DNA of 64,000 bases from Lysobacteraceae bacterium CU05-9 (GCA_007556525.1 SWJS01000002.1:275282-339281); one strand, 5' to 3'. Positions 37,739 through 47,292 are shown, counted from the first letter of the stretch. A program made the numbers and translations. The notes: generated by a model from the letters alone, not told the origin.

Positions 37739-39328
37739 ATGGCGGGCACGGTGCGGCGCGGAGGGCAGATCGCCTGGGCCGGACTGAAGCTCGGGGCCGC
37801 CGTGCTGCGCCTGCGCCGGCGCGCACCCGAACGGCTTCCCGCGTACGTCAGCGCCACCTTGGTCGGGCTGGGCACCACCTTCGTCAAGCTGGGCCAGGGC
37901 TTGAGCCTGCGTTGGGACCTACTGCCGGTGCCCTATCGCGAGGCGCTGTCGCAGCTGCACAGCGACGTGCCGGCGTTTCCTGCGGACCGTGCCAGGCACA
38001 TGGTCGAACAGGCGTTCGGCGCGCCGGTGGACGCGCTCTTCGCAAGCTTCGATGACAAGCCGTTGGCCGCGGCGTCGGTGGCCCAGATCCATCCGGCGCG
38101 CATGCAGGATGGTCGCGATGTGGTCGTCAAGATCACCCGCCCCGGTATCCATGCCCAGGTGCAGGCCGACCTGCGGCTCCTGCGGCGCACGGTGCGCGTG
38201 GCTCAGTGGCTCTGGCCGCCCCTCAAGCGACACCGCCCGCTCGAACTCGTGGACGAACTGGGCGCATTCCTGCGCGACGAGATCGACATGCGCCACGAGG
38301 CGCACAACATGCGGCGCATGGCCAAGGTGCTTGATGCGCTGCCCGGCATCACCCAGCCACACGTCGTCGAGCCGTACGCCACCCGCGACGTGCTGGTCCA
38401 GGATCGAAGCCACGGCATCCGCCTGGACGCCGCCTACGGGACAGCGGCCGCTCCCGCGATGGCGAGCGCGCTGCTCGATGCCTACGTGCATCAGCTCTTC
38501 GGCGCCGGCGTATTCCATGCAGATCCGCATCCTGGAAACCTGTTCTTCTTCGACGACGGTCGCCTGTGCCTGCATGACTTCGGCTCGATCGGCGTGCTCG
38601 ACCCGGCATCCCGGCTCGCGCTGGGCGGCATGGTCGAAGCCATCGCGGCCGACGACGCCGAGGGCGTGCTGGATGCGGCGATCGCCCTGGGCTTCTTCCC
38701 CCCGCAGGTCGAGCGACGCTCACATGTTCGCGAGATCCACCTGATCCTGGCCGAGATGGCCAGCCGCCCGCTGGCGGAATGGTCCATTGCCGAGGCGATC
38801 TGGCGCGTGGCACGCATTGGGCAGGGCGCTGGCTTCCGGCTACCCGCCCACCTGTTGGCCCTGATCCGCACGTTGTTCTTGGTCGAGAACACGCTGCGGG
38901 CACTGGATCCGGACATGGACCTGCTGGGCACGCTGTCGGCGCAGGCAGCCGACGTCATGGCGATCGTCGACGCCAGCCGACCCGCGCGCCGTCCGCTGGC
39001 GATGCGGCTGGCACGCACCGCCCGCCAGCTGCCGCAGATCGCCACCGACCTGTTGCGACAGGCACAGCTGAGTGACGGACGACCCGCGTTCTCGGTGCAC
39101 CACCACGGCCTGGCTCCCACGCACGAGGCGCTTGCGCGCACCGGCAACCGGCTGGCGCTGGCCCTGGTGACCTTGGGCCTGTACGTGAGCGGCTCCCTGC
39201 TCGCCCTGCACAGCACCGGTCCGCTGCTGGCCGGACATCTGCCATGGCTGTCCGTCATCGCGTTCGCCGGCGCAGCGCTCCTGTCGCTGCGGCTCGTCGT
39301 TGCCATAGGGCGATCAGGCCACCTGTAA
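37739..39328 (+). CDS. AarF/UbiB/ABC1 family atypical kinase
   Basis: 529 residues from the ATG at 37739. The KxGQ motif (KLGQGLSLRWDLL, about 50-62), the Ala-rich loop AAASVAQIHPA, catalytic FHADPHPGNLFFF and DFGSIG are all visible. Two membrane segments close the protein (LALALVTLGLYVSGSLLAL and LSVIAFAGAALLSLRLVVAI). Relatives act in ubiquinone synthesis or lipid homeostasis. Its last 34 residues are echoed by an orphan fragment at 47128-47229. Confidence 0.9.
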   Translation: MAGTVRRGGQIAWAGLKLGAAVLRLRRRAPERLPAYVSATLVGLGTTFVKLGQGLSLRWDLLPVPYREALSQLHSDVPAFPADRARHMVEQAFGAPVDALFASFDDKPLAAASVAQIHPARMQDGRDVVVKITRPGIHAQVQADLRLLRRTVRVAQWLWPPLKRHRPLELVDELGAFLRDEIDMRHEAHNMRRMAKVLDALPGITQPHVVEPYATRDVLVQDRSHGIRLDAAYGTAAAPAMASALLDAYVHQLFGAGVFHADPHPGNLFFFDDGRLCLHDFGSIGVLDPASRLALGGMVEAIAADDAEGVLDAAIALGFFPPQVERRSHVREIHLILAEMASRPLAEWSIAEAIWRVARIGQGAGFRLPAHLLALIRTLFLVENTLRALDPDMDLLGTLSAQAADVMAIVDASRPARRPLAMRLARTARQLPQIATDLLRQAQLSDGRPAFSVHHHGLAPTHEALARTGNRLALALVTLGLYVSGSLLALHSTGPLLAGHLPWLSVIAFAGAALLSLRLVVAIGRSGHL

Positions 39329-39363
39329 GCGCAACAACGCCACTGATGTCCGGAGGAACCGCC

Positions 39364-39846
39364 ATGAAACGTCGCCTTGTCCTGTCCCTCGTCGGCCTGT
39401 TGTCGCTGTCCGCCGGCACCGCGTTTGCCAGCGAGACACCCATGACGGGTCCGGTCCAGCATATCGATGGATACACGCTGTATTTCGGCATGGTGCCCAG
39501 CGCGATTGCTGCGGATTCGGTCGGAACCCACAGCCCCGGTCCGCGCGACGCGCACGGGTTGCCGCGCGGGGATTATCCGCGTGAGCATCACCTGCTGGTC
39601 GTCGTCGAGCGCATGCGCGACGGCGTGCGCCCGACGGGCGTGCAGGTCGTGGCGACAGTGCCGATCGCCGGACAGACGGTGAGCCGCACGCTCGGGGCGA
39701 TGTCGATCAACGGCTCGATGAGCCACGGCGCCGTGTTCGTACTCGCGGGCCCGGGGCGCTACGTCTTCACCACCACCGTGCGCGTGCCTGGCGAGCCCGA
39801 ACTGATCGTCGCCCGCTTCGCCTATACGCTGGCGCACAATCCATGA
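39364..39846 (+). CDS. Secreted hypothetical protein
   Basis: 160 residues. Signal peptide to about AFA at 22, then a beta-rich mature part with VQHIDGYTLYFGMVPSA and GPGRYVFTTTVRVPGEPEL, similar in outline to periplasmic immunoglobulin-like or FixH-type domains, though I cannot name the family. A His-Pro-rich stretch (GTHSPGPRDAHGLPRG) may bind metal. Starts after GGAGGAACCGCC and overlaps the following hydrolase gene by 4 bases. Confidence 0.7.
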   Translation: MKRRLVLSLVGLLSLSAGTAFASETPMTGPVQHIDGYTLYFGMVPSAIAADSVGTHSPGPRDAHGLPRGDYPREHHLLVVVERMRDGVRPTGVQVVATVPIAGQTVSRTLGAMSINGSMSHGAVFVLAGPGRYVFTTTVRVPGEPELIVARFAYTLAHNP

Positions 39847-40618
39847 CCACGCTGCCAGGCTTTGCCGACCCGGCACATCCCGGTCTTCCCGAACGCCTGC
39901 ATGTGGAGTCTCTCGGCCGGGGGTCGCTACGGGTGACGTTCCTGCCGGGCCTGGGTGGCACCACGCGCTACTGGACCTCGACGCCGGTGGCACCGGCGTT
40001 CCGGCATGCGCAGACCGAGCTGGTCGATCTCTACGGGTTCGGGCACTCGCCCCGGCCCTGGTGCCGCTACACGGTCGAGCGGCACGTCGACGCGCTCGCA
40101 CGCACCCTCCAGGCCGGCCCGCCGCGGGTCCTCGTCGGCCATTCGCTCGGCGCGGCGCTGGCGCGATCGAATGGTTCGCCAGTCAGCGCGGTGGCTGGGT
40201 CTACACGAACATGCTGGCGACCGCGCTCGCGTGCCTGGTCACTCGCCGCGTGGCGGGCCGTTGGCTGCCTTATCTGGTGCACAACGTTCCGCCCGAGGTC
40301 GCGCGCGACCTGGTGTTGCACAACATGGCCTCGTCCACCACATCGCTGTGGGAGGTGCTCTACCGGCACGACGTGCGGGCCGACGCGGCCGCTCTGCCAC
40401 CGGACCTGCCAGTAGCGTGTGTGCACGGCCTGCGTGACGCGACGGCACCGCCTGCGCGCGTGAACGAGCTGGCGGCGCGTTTCCCGCTCTGGCGCCATGT
40501 GACGCTGGATGCCGACCATCATCCGTGGTTGCGCGATCCGGGCGCCTGCCATGGGGTAGTCGACGCCCTCTGCGAAGCGGTGCGGCCCCAAGCCGTCCGC
40601 GCCGAGGCGATCGCGTGA
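39843..40618 (+). pseudogene. Alpha/beta hydrolase, broken by an internal deletion
   Basis: The first frame gives a normal start with the nucleophile elbow VLVGHSLGAALA, then becomes nonsense. A second frame from about 40163 continues with AIEWFASQRGGWVYTNMLAT and a proper C-terminal half (VHGLRDATAPPARVNEL, and the His in DADHHPW). The region normally found between the elbow and this half is missing, and the deletion shifts the frame near 40165. The stop overlaps the MFS start, so the operon order is kept. A sequencing error could explain the shift but not the missing segment. Confidence 0.78.
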
Positions 40619-41802
40619 TGGCCGGACGCGAACCCGTCGGCATCCCGAGCGCGCGGCCGGGGTTGGCGGCGAGCGCAGCGGTTGCGCTCGCCTACGGCGT
40701 GGTGCTGCCGGTCCTGCCCACGGTGGTGGCTTCGTCGCCTTCGCCGGCGCGCGCGATCGCCGAGTTGATGGCGGTCTACAGCGCCGCCATGGTGGTGACG
40801 GCACCGATCTGGGTACGGGTCTGTCGCCAACTTCCGGCACACCTGCTCGTGCGCCTCAGCCTGCTTGGCCAGGCCGCGGCGATGATCATGCTCCTCTGGT
40901 CTTCGGAAACGACGATGCTGCTGTTGGCGCGCGGCCTGCAGGGCATCTTCGCAGGTGCCGCACTCCCCGCCCTGCAGACCGCCGCTTCGCGCGCCGCTGG
41001 CAGTGAGGGCGACCGCTCGCAGCGCCTGTCGGACCTGACCCGCGCCGCGCTGGTCGGCGGCCTGCTTGGCCCCGGCGTGGGGGGGGTCGCGGCGCCCGAC
41101 GACAGCCTGGTCGGCCCGGTCCTCGTCGGCGTTGCCGTGCTCGTGCTTGCAGCCGCAGCGCAGCGGCCGGCGACCGGGTCCTCCACCATTGTCGTGGCCG
41201 GCCCGGGTTCGCCACGCGATCGCGACGTCGTCGTCCTGATTCTGCTGGCTGCCCTGGCGGCTGCGGCAATGAGCGTCTACGAGGTGGGGCTCGCGACGCA
41301 GGGGCGCCTGGTGGATGGCCTGTCGGCACGCGCGCTCGGCTTCATGTTCACGGGCTGCGGGGTGGTGATGCTGCTCAGCCAGTCGCTCGTCTTCCGCCCG
41401 CGACACGACCCGTTGCGCGCATTCGCCTGGGTGGCGCCCTCCTTCGTCGCCACCGCTGCCGGCCTCGCGTTGCTCGCCTGGCTCGGGGGCCGGTGGCCGA
41501 GTGCGCTCGGCCTGGTCCTTGTGGCGGCAGGTGGCGGCGTGCTGCAGCCGGCGCTCGTCTACTGGACCTCCCGCGCCGCGGGGCCCGCCGAGGCCACCGG
41601 TCTGGGGTGGCGCGCTTCGTTCACGAGTGCCGGCCAGGCGCTTGGCAGTCTTGCCGGCGGTTTCGCTTTCGCCGCGACCCTTGTGGGAAAGATCGCGCTG
41701 GCCACCCTCCTCTTGACCCTGCTCGTCGCGGCCATGCTCGCCCTCGCACGACGCCGCGCACCGGCCGGGCTACCATATTCCGTACCGACTCACGAGCGAT
41801 GA
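40618..41802 (+). CDS. MFS transporter
   Basis: 394 residues from the ATG at 40618, sharing one base with the preceding stop. About twelve hydrophobic segments (for example AAVALAYGVVLPVLPTVVAS and LGLVLVAAGGGVLQPALVYW). RAIAELMAVYSAAMV and LARGLQGIFAGAALPALQT resemble drug-efflux members. Substrate not evident. Coupled downstream with the cyclopropane synthase gene through ATGA. Confidence 0.88.
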   Translation: MAGREPVGIPSARPGLAASAAVALAYGVVLPVLPTVVASSPSPARAIAELMAVYSAAMVVTAPIWVRVCRQLPAHLLVRLSLLGQAAAMIMLLWSSETTMLLLARGLQGIFAGAALPALQTAASRAAGSEGDRSQRLSDLTRAALVGGLLGPGVGGVAAPDDSLVGPVLVGVAVLVLAAAAQRPATGSSTIVVAGPGSPRDRDVVVLILLAALAAAAMSVYEVGLATQGRLVDGLSARALGFMFTGCGVVMLLSQSLVFRPRHDPLRAFAWVAPSFVATAAGLALLAWLGGRWPSALGLVLVAAGGGVLQPALVYWTSRAAGPAEATGLGWRASFTSAGQALGSLAGGFAFAATLVGKIALATLLLTLLVAAMLALARRRAPAGLPYSVPTHER

Positions 41803-42998
41803 CCATGTCCAAGACCACTCATCCTGCTGCCCACCGCGCCGCCCCTTCCGGCGACGCCCCGCATGCCACCCCGCCGACGCGCCGTCCGTTCCCTGGCCAG
41901 GCGGCCGTCACCGCTGTTCTTGCACGGGCCGACGTGCTTGTCGACGGGCCGCACCCCTGGGACATGCGTGTCCACGACCCTGGCGTGTTTCCCCGCCTGC
42001 TGCGTAACGGCTCGCTCGCACTTGGCGAGACCTACATGGAAGGCGCCTGGGACTGCGAGGCGCTGGACGAGATGCTCACGCGCCTGCTGCGTGCGCGGCT
42101 GGATGAAGCCGTCATCGGCTGGGCCGACCGCTGGGACGCCCTGCGTGCGCGGCTGTTCAACCGCCAGCGCGGGCGGCGCGCCTTCAAGGTCGGCGAGCGC
42201 CACTACGACCTGGGCAACGATCTCTACCGCGCCATGCTGGGCACGCGCCTGGTCTACAGCTGCGCGTACTGGAGCGAGGCGGCCGACCTCGACGCCGCGC
42301 AGGTCGCCAAGCTCGACCTGATCGCGCGCAAGCTGCAGCTCGCGCCGGGCATGCGTGTGCTCGATATCGGCTGCGGCTGGGGCGAGGCCCTGCGCCACTT
42401 CGCCGAGCACTACGGCATCAGCGGTGTGGGCCTGACCATCTCCAGGGAGCAAGCGGACTTCGCGCGCGAGCGTTGTGCCGGGTTTCCCGTCGAGATCCGC
42501 GTGCAGGACTACCACGATGTGCGCGGCGAGTTCGACCGGGTGTTTTCCGTCGGCATGTTCGAGCACGTCGGCGTGCGCAACTACCGCGCCTACTTCGAGA
42601 CAGTGCATCGCTGCCTGCGGCCGCACGGCCTCACGCTGCTGCACACCATCGGCACCAACCGCTCGACCAACCACACCGACCCCTGGATCGAGCGCTACAT
42701 TTTCCCCAATTCGATGCTGCCCTCGGCGGCGCAGATCACCGCCGCCAGCGAGGGTCTGTTCGTGCACGAGGATTGGCACAACTTCGGTGCCGACTACGAC
42801 CGGACGCTGCAAGCCTGGCGTGGCAACATCGAAGCCGCGTGGCCCCAGCTGCCGGCCCGCTACGACGAACGTTTCCGCCGCATGTGGCGCTATTACCTAC
42901 ACGCCAGCATGGCCGCATTTCGCAGCCGCAACGCGCAACTCTGGCAGCTTGTCCTTTCCCGCGACGGCGTGCCGGGCGGCTACGTCGCGCCCCGCTGA
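41799..42998 (+). CDS. Cyclopropane-fatty-acyl-phospholipid synthase-family methyltransferase
   Basis: 399 residues from the ATG at 41799. The N-terminal region leads to the CFA motif FKVGERHYDLGNDLYRAMLG, SAM site VLDIGCGWGEALRHFAEHYG, FDRVFSVGMFEHVGVRNY, HTIGTNRSTNHTDPWIERYIFP and the end VLSRDGVPGGY. It adds a methylene bridge to unsaturated phospholipid chains, a known response to acid, metal or stationary stress. Confidence 0.93.
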   Translation: MTMSKTTHPAAHRAAPSGDAPHATPPTRRPFPGQAAVTAVLARADVLVDGPHPWDMRVHDPGVFPRLLRNGSLALGETYMEGAWDCEALDEMLTRLLRARLDEAVIGWADRWDALRARLFNRQRGRRAFKVGERHYDLGNDLYRAMLGTRLVYSCAYWSEAADLDAAQVAKLDLIARKLQLAPGMRVLDIGCGWGEALRHFAEHYGISGVGLTISREQADFARERCAGFPVEIRVQDYHDVRGEFDRVFSVGMFEHVGVRNYRAYFETVHRCLRPHGLTLLHTIGTNRSTNHTDPWIERYIFPNSMLPSAAQITAASEGLFVHEDWHNFGADYDRTLQAWRGNIEAAWPQLPARYDERFRRMWRYYLHASMAAFRSRNAQLWQLVLSRDGVPGGYVAPR

Positions 42999-43010
42999 CA
43001 GGAGGTCGCC

Positions 43011-43658
43011 ATGTGCTTTTCCGCCACCGCAAGCTTTACCGCCAGCGTCGCACTCACCGGCATCGGCGTGCTTGCGCTGCGCGCCGCGCACACGCCCGGC
43101 GAGCGCATGTTCGCCTTGATCCCGCTCCTGTTCGCCGCGCAGCAGGCGACGGAGGGCCTCGTATGGATGAGTTACCCGTGGGATGCACCGACCTTGCGCG
43201 CCTGGGCAACGCAGGTCTATTCGGTCTTCTCCCACCTGGTCTGGCCCGTCTTCATCCCATGGGCGGTGCGTGCACTCGAGCCCGTGCCATGGAGACGGCG
43301 CGTGCTGGCCCTGCTCGGTGTCGCCGGCCTCGCGAGCGCCCTGTTCCTCCTTTTCGGCATGGTCGTCACGCCGATCGAGGTGGTCCCGACCGGAGGCCAC
43401 CTCGCGTATCGATCGCCGCATTTCTTCCTGCCGATATCGCTGACGCTGTATCTCGCCGCGACGACGGTGGGGCTGGGCATGTCGAGCCAGCCGGTGATCC
43501 GCTGGTTCGGCGTGCTGGCACTGGCATCGGCGGGCTTCACCTACCTGGTTTATGCGCGCTGGTTCATCTCGGTCTGGTGCTTCTATGCCGCCGTGCTCAG
43601 CGTCATGGTCTACATCGCGCTCGCGTCGCGCCGAACCGCAGCTCGTCCTGCACCCTGA
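43011..43658 (+). CDS. DUF6629-like integral membrane protein
   Basis: 215 residues, seven hydrophobic segments, starting MCFSATASFTASVALTGIG, the hallmark of the DUF6629 family. Conserved acidic and aromatic residues lie between segments (QATEGLVWMSY, FSHLVWPVFIPW). Function unknown. Follows the cyclopropane synthase after 12 bases with GGAGG, probably in the same operon, and is its last gene. Confidence 0.8.
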   Translation: MCFSATASFTASVALTGIGVLALRAAHTPGERMFALIPLLFAAQQATEGLVWMSYPWDAPTLRAWATQVYSVFSHLVWPVFIPWAVRALEPVPWRRRVLALLGVAGLASALFLLFGMVVTPIEVVPTGGHLAYRSPHFFLPISLTLYLAATTVGLGMSSQPVIRWFGVLALASAGFTYLVYARWFISVWCFYAAVLSVMVYIALASRRTAARPAP

Positions 43659-43959
43659 CCTTCTTGCACTTCATCATTCCCGCGCTGGCCCGCAGGCACA
43701 CGAGAGATTCTGGCTGCCGCCAGCGCTGCTTCCATGGCTGCCTTTTCTTGTCGTTCCCGTTGTCTCACGGCGCGCCTGCGCCACTTAGCACATGGCGCAA
43801 ACCGGAGGTCTTGATAGAGTGAGCGCCGTTCGAGGACGTTCATCGAGCCTGGTTGTCCAAGCGACAGTAGCCGACCCGCTACGTGATATACTGGGCCCGC
43901 GTTCCTGAGACAACCGGCGACACTGACAGCGGAGCGAATTCCGCCGCAAGGAGAAGACG
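43659..43959 (+). promoter_or_regulatory. Intergenic with extended -10 promoter for the type II GAPDH gene
   Basis: About 300 bases without a gene. TGATATACT (43884-43892) is an extended -10 (TGnTATACT) 68 bases before the GAPDH ATG, with no good -35. GGAG lies just before the ATG. Nothing else is supported. Confidence 0.5.
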
Positions 43960-45015
43960 ATGAGCCCAGCGAAGAAGTGCAGAGTCGCCGTCAACGGCTA
44001 CGGCGTGATCGGAAAGCGTGTCGCCGAAGCCGTGGCCAGGCAGGACGATATGGAGCTCGCAGGAGTGGCGGAAATCAGTACCGACTGGCGTCCGCGCGTG
44101 GCGCTGCAGAAGGGCTTTCGCCTGTTCGGGGCCACCGGGGAACATACGCAGGCGATGCGGGAGTCAGGCCTCGAAGTCGTGGGAAATCTGGAAGATCTGC
44201 TCGGGGTGAGCGATCTGGTGGTTGACTGCACGCCGAAGCGAATCGCGGCGCTGAACGTTGACATCTATCGACAAAGGGGCATCAAGTTCATCGTCCAGGG
44301 TGGCGAAAAGCACGAGGTGACCGGACACTCCTTCGTCGCCGAGGCCAGCTATTCGAGCGCATTGAACCGGGAAAGCACGCGAGTCGTCTCCTGCAACACC
44401 ACCTCGATCGTCAGAACACTTACTGCATTGAAGCACGCGGGTCTGCTGCGCCGCGCGCGCGGGACGCTGCTGCGCCGCGCCACGGATCCGTGGGAAAGCC
44501 ATCTCGGCGGCATTATGAACACCCTCGTCCCCGAGCCTGAAATTCCCAGCCATCAGGGGCCGGACGCGCAGTGCGTCGACCCCGCTTTGGATGTCATCAC
44601 GATGGCGGTCAAAGTGCCGGAGACCTTGGCGCATCTGCATTACTGGTCGGTGCAGTTGACGCGACCGGCCTCCACTGAAGAGGTGCTCGACGCCTTTGCC
44701 GCATCGTCCCGGATCGCGCTGATACGCACGGATGCCGGATTGTCGGCTCTCAATACGGTCAAGGAGCTCATGGCCGATCTCGGCCGGCCGCATGACAATC
44801 TCTATGAAGTGGCTCTGTGGTCGGACATGTTGAAAGTCGAAGGGGACGAGCTGTTCTACGCTTACATGGTCGACAATCAGGCGATCGTCATTCCAGAGAC
44901 GATCGACGCCGTCCGGGCGTTGACCGGAACGATGAGCAACGCTAAAGAATCGATCGCCAAAACCGATGCAACACTCGGGATCGGCTTGCTGACCCAAATC
45001 GCCGGGCGACGATGA
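43960..45015 (+). CDS. Type II (archaeal-type) glyceraldehyde-3-phosphate dehydrogenase
   Basis: 351 residues. The nucleotide fold begins VNGYGVIGKRVAEAVARQ, with CTPKRIAALNVDIYRQRG, the catalytic Cys 145 in SCNTTSIVRTL, and RRATDPWESHLGGIMNTLVP, all typical of the archaeal class II enzyme rather than the bacterial class I enzyme at 59346. Unusual in a proteobacterial setting. It would oxidise glyceraldehyde 3-phosphate from the phosphoketolase encoded in the same island. Appears to be its own transcription unit. Confidence 0.92.
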   Translation: MSPAKKCRVAVNGYGVIGKRVAEAVARQDDMELAGVAEISTDWRPRVALQKGFRLFGATGEHTQAMRESGLEVVGNLEDLLGVSDLVVDCTPKRIAALNVDIYRQRGIKFIVQGGEKHEVTGHSFVAEASYSSALNRESTRVVSCNTTSIVRTLTALKHAGLLRRARGTLLRRATDPWESHLGGIMNTLVPEPEIPSHQGPDAQCVDPALDVITMAVKVPETLAHLHYWSVQLTRPASTEEVLDAFAASSRIALIRTDAGLSALNTVKELMADLGRPHDNLYEVALWSDMLKVEGDELFYAYMVDNQAIVIPETIDAVRALTGTMSNAKESIAKTDATLGIGLLTQIAGRR

Positions 45016-45455
45016 TTGCAAAAATATTCGGCGCCCACCTCGGGCTTCAAGCGCGTCCGATCCGGGCGCAACAACGGCTCTGCGATCGATGAACCTTCCA
45101 GACCCCGCGTCCTCGAGTCCAGGTCAGGCGATATGTTCGCCAATTTCACGGGACGACCGGGTCCACTTCCGCCAGAAAGTTCGCCCGGCGCGTCCACTTT
45201 CGCTTGCCCAGTCACTCGGCACCACCGAAGGCCAGCTGCATTCATCGTCTGCCCCCTGAGGTCGCGCAATGCTGGCCTGGACGTGGGTCAAGCGCTCACG
45301 GGCTTCAGGCAGTGTCAGCGATGACGACGCAATGCCAGCGGGCCGGTTGCGCGACGACACCGGAACGACGGGCGGCCGCGACACAACGGATTCGACGGGG
45401 CGCCGCCCCGGCCAAGTCCGCCCCTGCGGTCTTGGCGCACCCACTCCGGGTGTCG
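45016..45455. other. Intergenic between GAPDH and the phospholipase D gene, no gene seen
   Basis: About 440 GC-rich bases. Overlapping open frames exist in several readings, as expected at this composition, but none has a ribosome-binding site or a recognisable protein. No repeat or terminator with a T tract was found. Confidence 0.4.
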
Positions 45456-46499
45456 TCAGAGCCAGCGGCGTGCCCACCAACCGATCAGTTGGGTAACCGG
45501 CGAGTGCCATGGCCTGCGCCGCGACCAGTCTTCGGTGACTTCGGCAGCGTCGTCCAGGTCCAGTAGAAACTGGCCGGCAAGCTGTCCATTCAGCGCCGGT
45601 CCGTGTTCGAACAGATTGAGCTCATCGTTGACGAAGAAGCTGCGGTAATCGAAGTTCGCCGTACCCACCGTCGCCCAGTCGTCATCCACCAAAACCGTCT
45701 TGGCATGGAGGACGCGGGACTGGTACTCCCAGATCCGTACGCCCGCCGCCCGCAAGCTGCCATAGGCGGCGCGCGCGGCCCACTGGGTGATGGGAACGTC
45801 GCTCTTGCCCGGCACCAGCAAGCGCACGTCCAGGCCTCGCCTGGCAGCGTCGCGCAGCGCCGCTTGGCTGTGCTGGTCGGGGACGAAGTAGGGAGTGGTC
45901 AGCCAGATCCGGTGACGCGCTGCACGGAACGCATCGGTGAATTCGCAGTGCAATACGTGCCGGCAGCGGCGGTTGCTGTTGGGCACCAGCTGCCGGCCGG
46001 AGTGCGTTACCGGTGGCCAGGGCGCGCGCGGGTAGGCATCGAAGTGGCGGATGGCATACTGCACGAGTTCACACTCGAACCGCAGGTGGGTGTCGCGCCA
46101 CCGGCCGGGGCCGACGGCGGCGGCCGAACTGTCCCGATGAATGTTGAAGCCGCCCAGATAGGCGGCCGTGTCGTCCACGACCAGCAGCTTGCGGTGGTTG
46201 CGCCGATGGTACGCCAACGGCCGCCTCCACGACCAGGGGCGGCTCCAGTGCAGTTGGACGCCGGCGGAGCGCAACGCGGCCAGCCGCGCACTGGAAAGCA
46301 TGCCCCAGGAGCCGACGGCATCGATGCGCAATCGGACCAGTATTCCGCGCGCGGCCGCACTGGCCAGGAGATCGAGGATCGGTTCTCCGGCCTCATCGTC
46401 CGCGAAGATGTAGGACTCCAGACGGATGGTGGAACGGGCCGCCGCGATATCCGCGCGCAGATCGGCGTAGAGCGCGTCACCCTCAATATAATGTCGCAT
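45456..46499 (-). CDS. Cardiolipin synthase / phospholipase D-like protein
   Basis: 347 residues. Two HKD motifs mark the phospholipase D superfamily: HRRNHRKLLVVDDTAAYLGG in the first half and LHAKTVLVDDDWATVGTANF in the second. The sequence resembles ClsB-type enzymes without the N-terminal membrane anchors. It would transfer phosphatidyl groups to make cardiolipin. It stands alone on the minus strand among plus-strand genes; the start is the ATG at 46499, with no strong ribosome-binding site. Confidence 0.88.
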   Translation of the reverse strand: MRHYIEGDALYADLRADIAAARSTIRLESYIFADDEAGEPILDLLASAAARGILVRLRIDAVGSWGMLSSARLAALRSAGVQLHWSRPWSWRRPLAYHRRNHRKLLVVDDTAAYLGGFNIHRDSSAAAVGPGRWRDTHLRFECELVQYAIRHFDAYPRAPWPPVTHSGRQLVPNSNRRCRHVLHCEFTDAFRAARHRIWLTTPYFVPDQHSQAALRDAARRGLDVRLLVPGKSDVPITQWAARAAYGSLRAAGVRIWEYQSRVLHAKTVLVDDDWATVGTANFDYRSFFVNDELNLFEHGPALNGQLAGQFLLDLDDAAEVTEDWSRRRPWHSPVTQLIGWWARRWL

Positions 46500-46638
46500 G
46501 GCTCAACGAGCGGACGGACGCGACAGATGCGTGGCCGCCAGCGCAAGTACCTCCTCGTCGATCACAGTGGCCGGTCCTGCTGACCAACCCTTATGGTACA
46601 CTGCCTTGGTAGCCCCTCTCAATGCAACGAGTACCTGC

Positions 46639-47127
46639 ATGAACTCGCCATCTTCTCATCATCATCCCCGTGCTGAAGGCGCGAGAACCGCTGTTGAGTC
46701 GGTGGATGGACGGGTCACCGACCCGGTCTGTGGCATGCAGGTGGATCCCGCCACCACGCCGCATCATGCGACCCACGACGGCGCGGCTTTCCACTTCTGC
46801 TCGGAGCGATGTCGCGCGAAGTTCGTGGACGATCCGCAGCGTTGGCTGTCGCCCCGGGACGAGCCCGAGGCGGCACTGCCCGGCGCCATCTTTACCTGCC
46901 CGATGCACCCTGAAGTCTGCCAAGAGGGTCCCGGCACCTGTCCCTTCTGCGGCATGGCGCTGGAAGCGGAGATGCCGAGCCTGGAGGACGATGACAATCC
47001 GGAACTGCGCGACTTCTCGCGCCGGTTCTGGGGGACGCTTCCGCTGCCGGTGGTGACGCCATGGTCGCCACCGGCAAGGCGGCACAGCTAGGCGTGTTGT
47101 TCCGCGATGCCGAGGCCATCGAGCACA
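46639..47127 (+). pseudogene. P1B-type copper ATPase, N-terminal part with internal deletion
   Basis: Starts well (MNSPSSHHHP) with an extended -10 TGGTACACT upstream at 46594-46602. The YHS domain ([18 protein letters not shown]) and metal domain (TCPMHPEV, CPFCGMALEAEMP) are intact to FSRRFWGTLPLP. There the sequence jumps, in another frame, to [20 protein letters not shown], a part that in the intact ATPase at 24238 lies just after CPC. About 300 codons of membrane region are missing. The remaining first frame could make a 150-residue soluble metal-binding protein. Confidence 0.88.
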
Positions 47128-47229
47128 GTGTTCGGTCACATGCCTTTCCTGGCGATCGTGGCTTTTGCTGCTGCGGGATTGCGCTCAATGCGGCTGGTGA
47201 CGGCCATCGCCAGATCGGGGCACTTGTAG
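47128..47229 (+). pseudogene. Remnant of an AarF/UbiB kinase, last 34 codons
   Basis: FGHMPFLAIVAFAAAGLRSM followed by RLVTAIARSGHL and a stop. This matches the end of the AarF protein at 37739-39328 (AGHLPWLSVIAFAGAALLSL, then RLVVAIGRSGHL). It directly abuts the ATPase fragment, so a deletion joined the two. Confidence 0.82.
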
Positions 47230-47292
47230 CAGAACACTGATCTATCTCCCCGCTGATGCTCGGTGCATCAGTGCATCCAGGAAGGCAGACCC

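Noticed and set aside
45124..45510. 128-codon minus-strand frame between GAPDH and the phospholipase D gene
   Set aside because: Overlaps the end of the phospholipase D-like gene in another frame, with Pro/Arg/Ser-rich sequence and no start signals.
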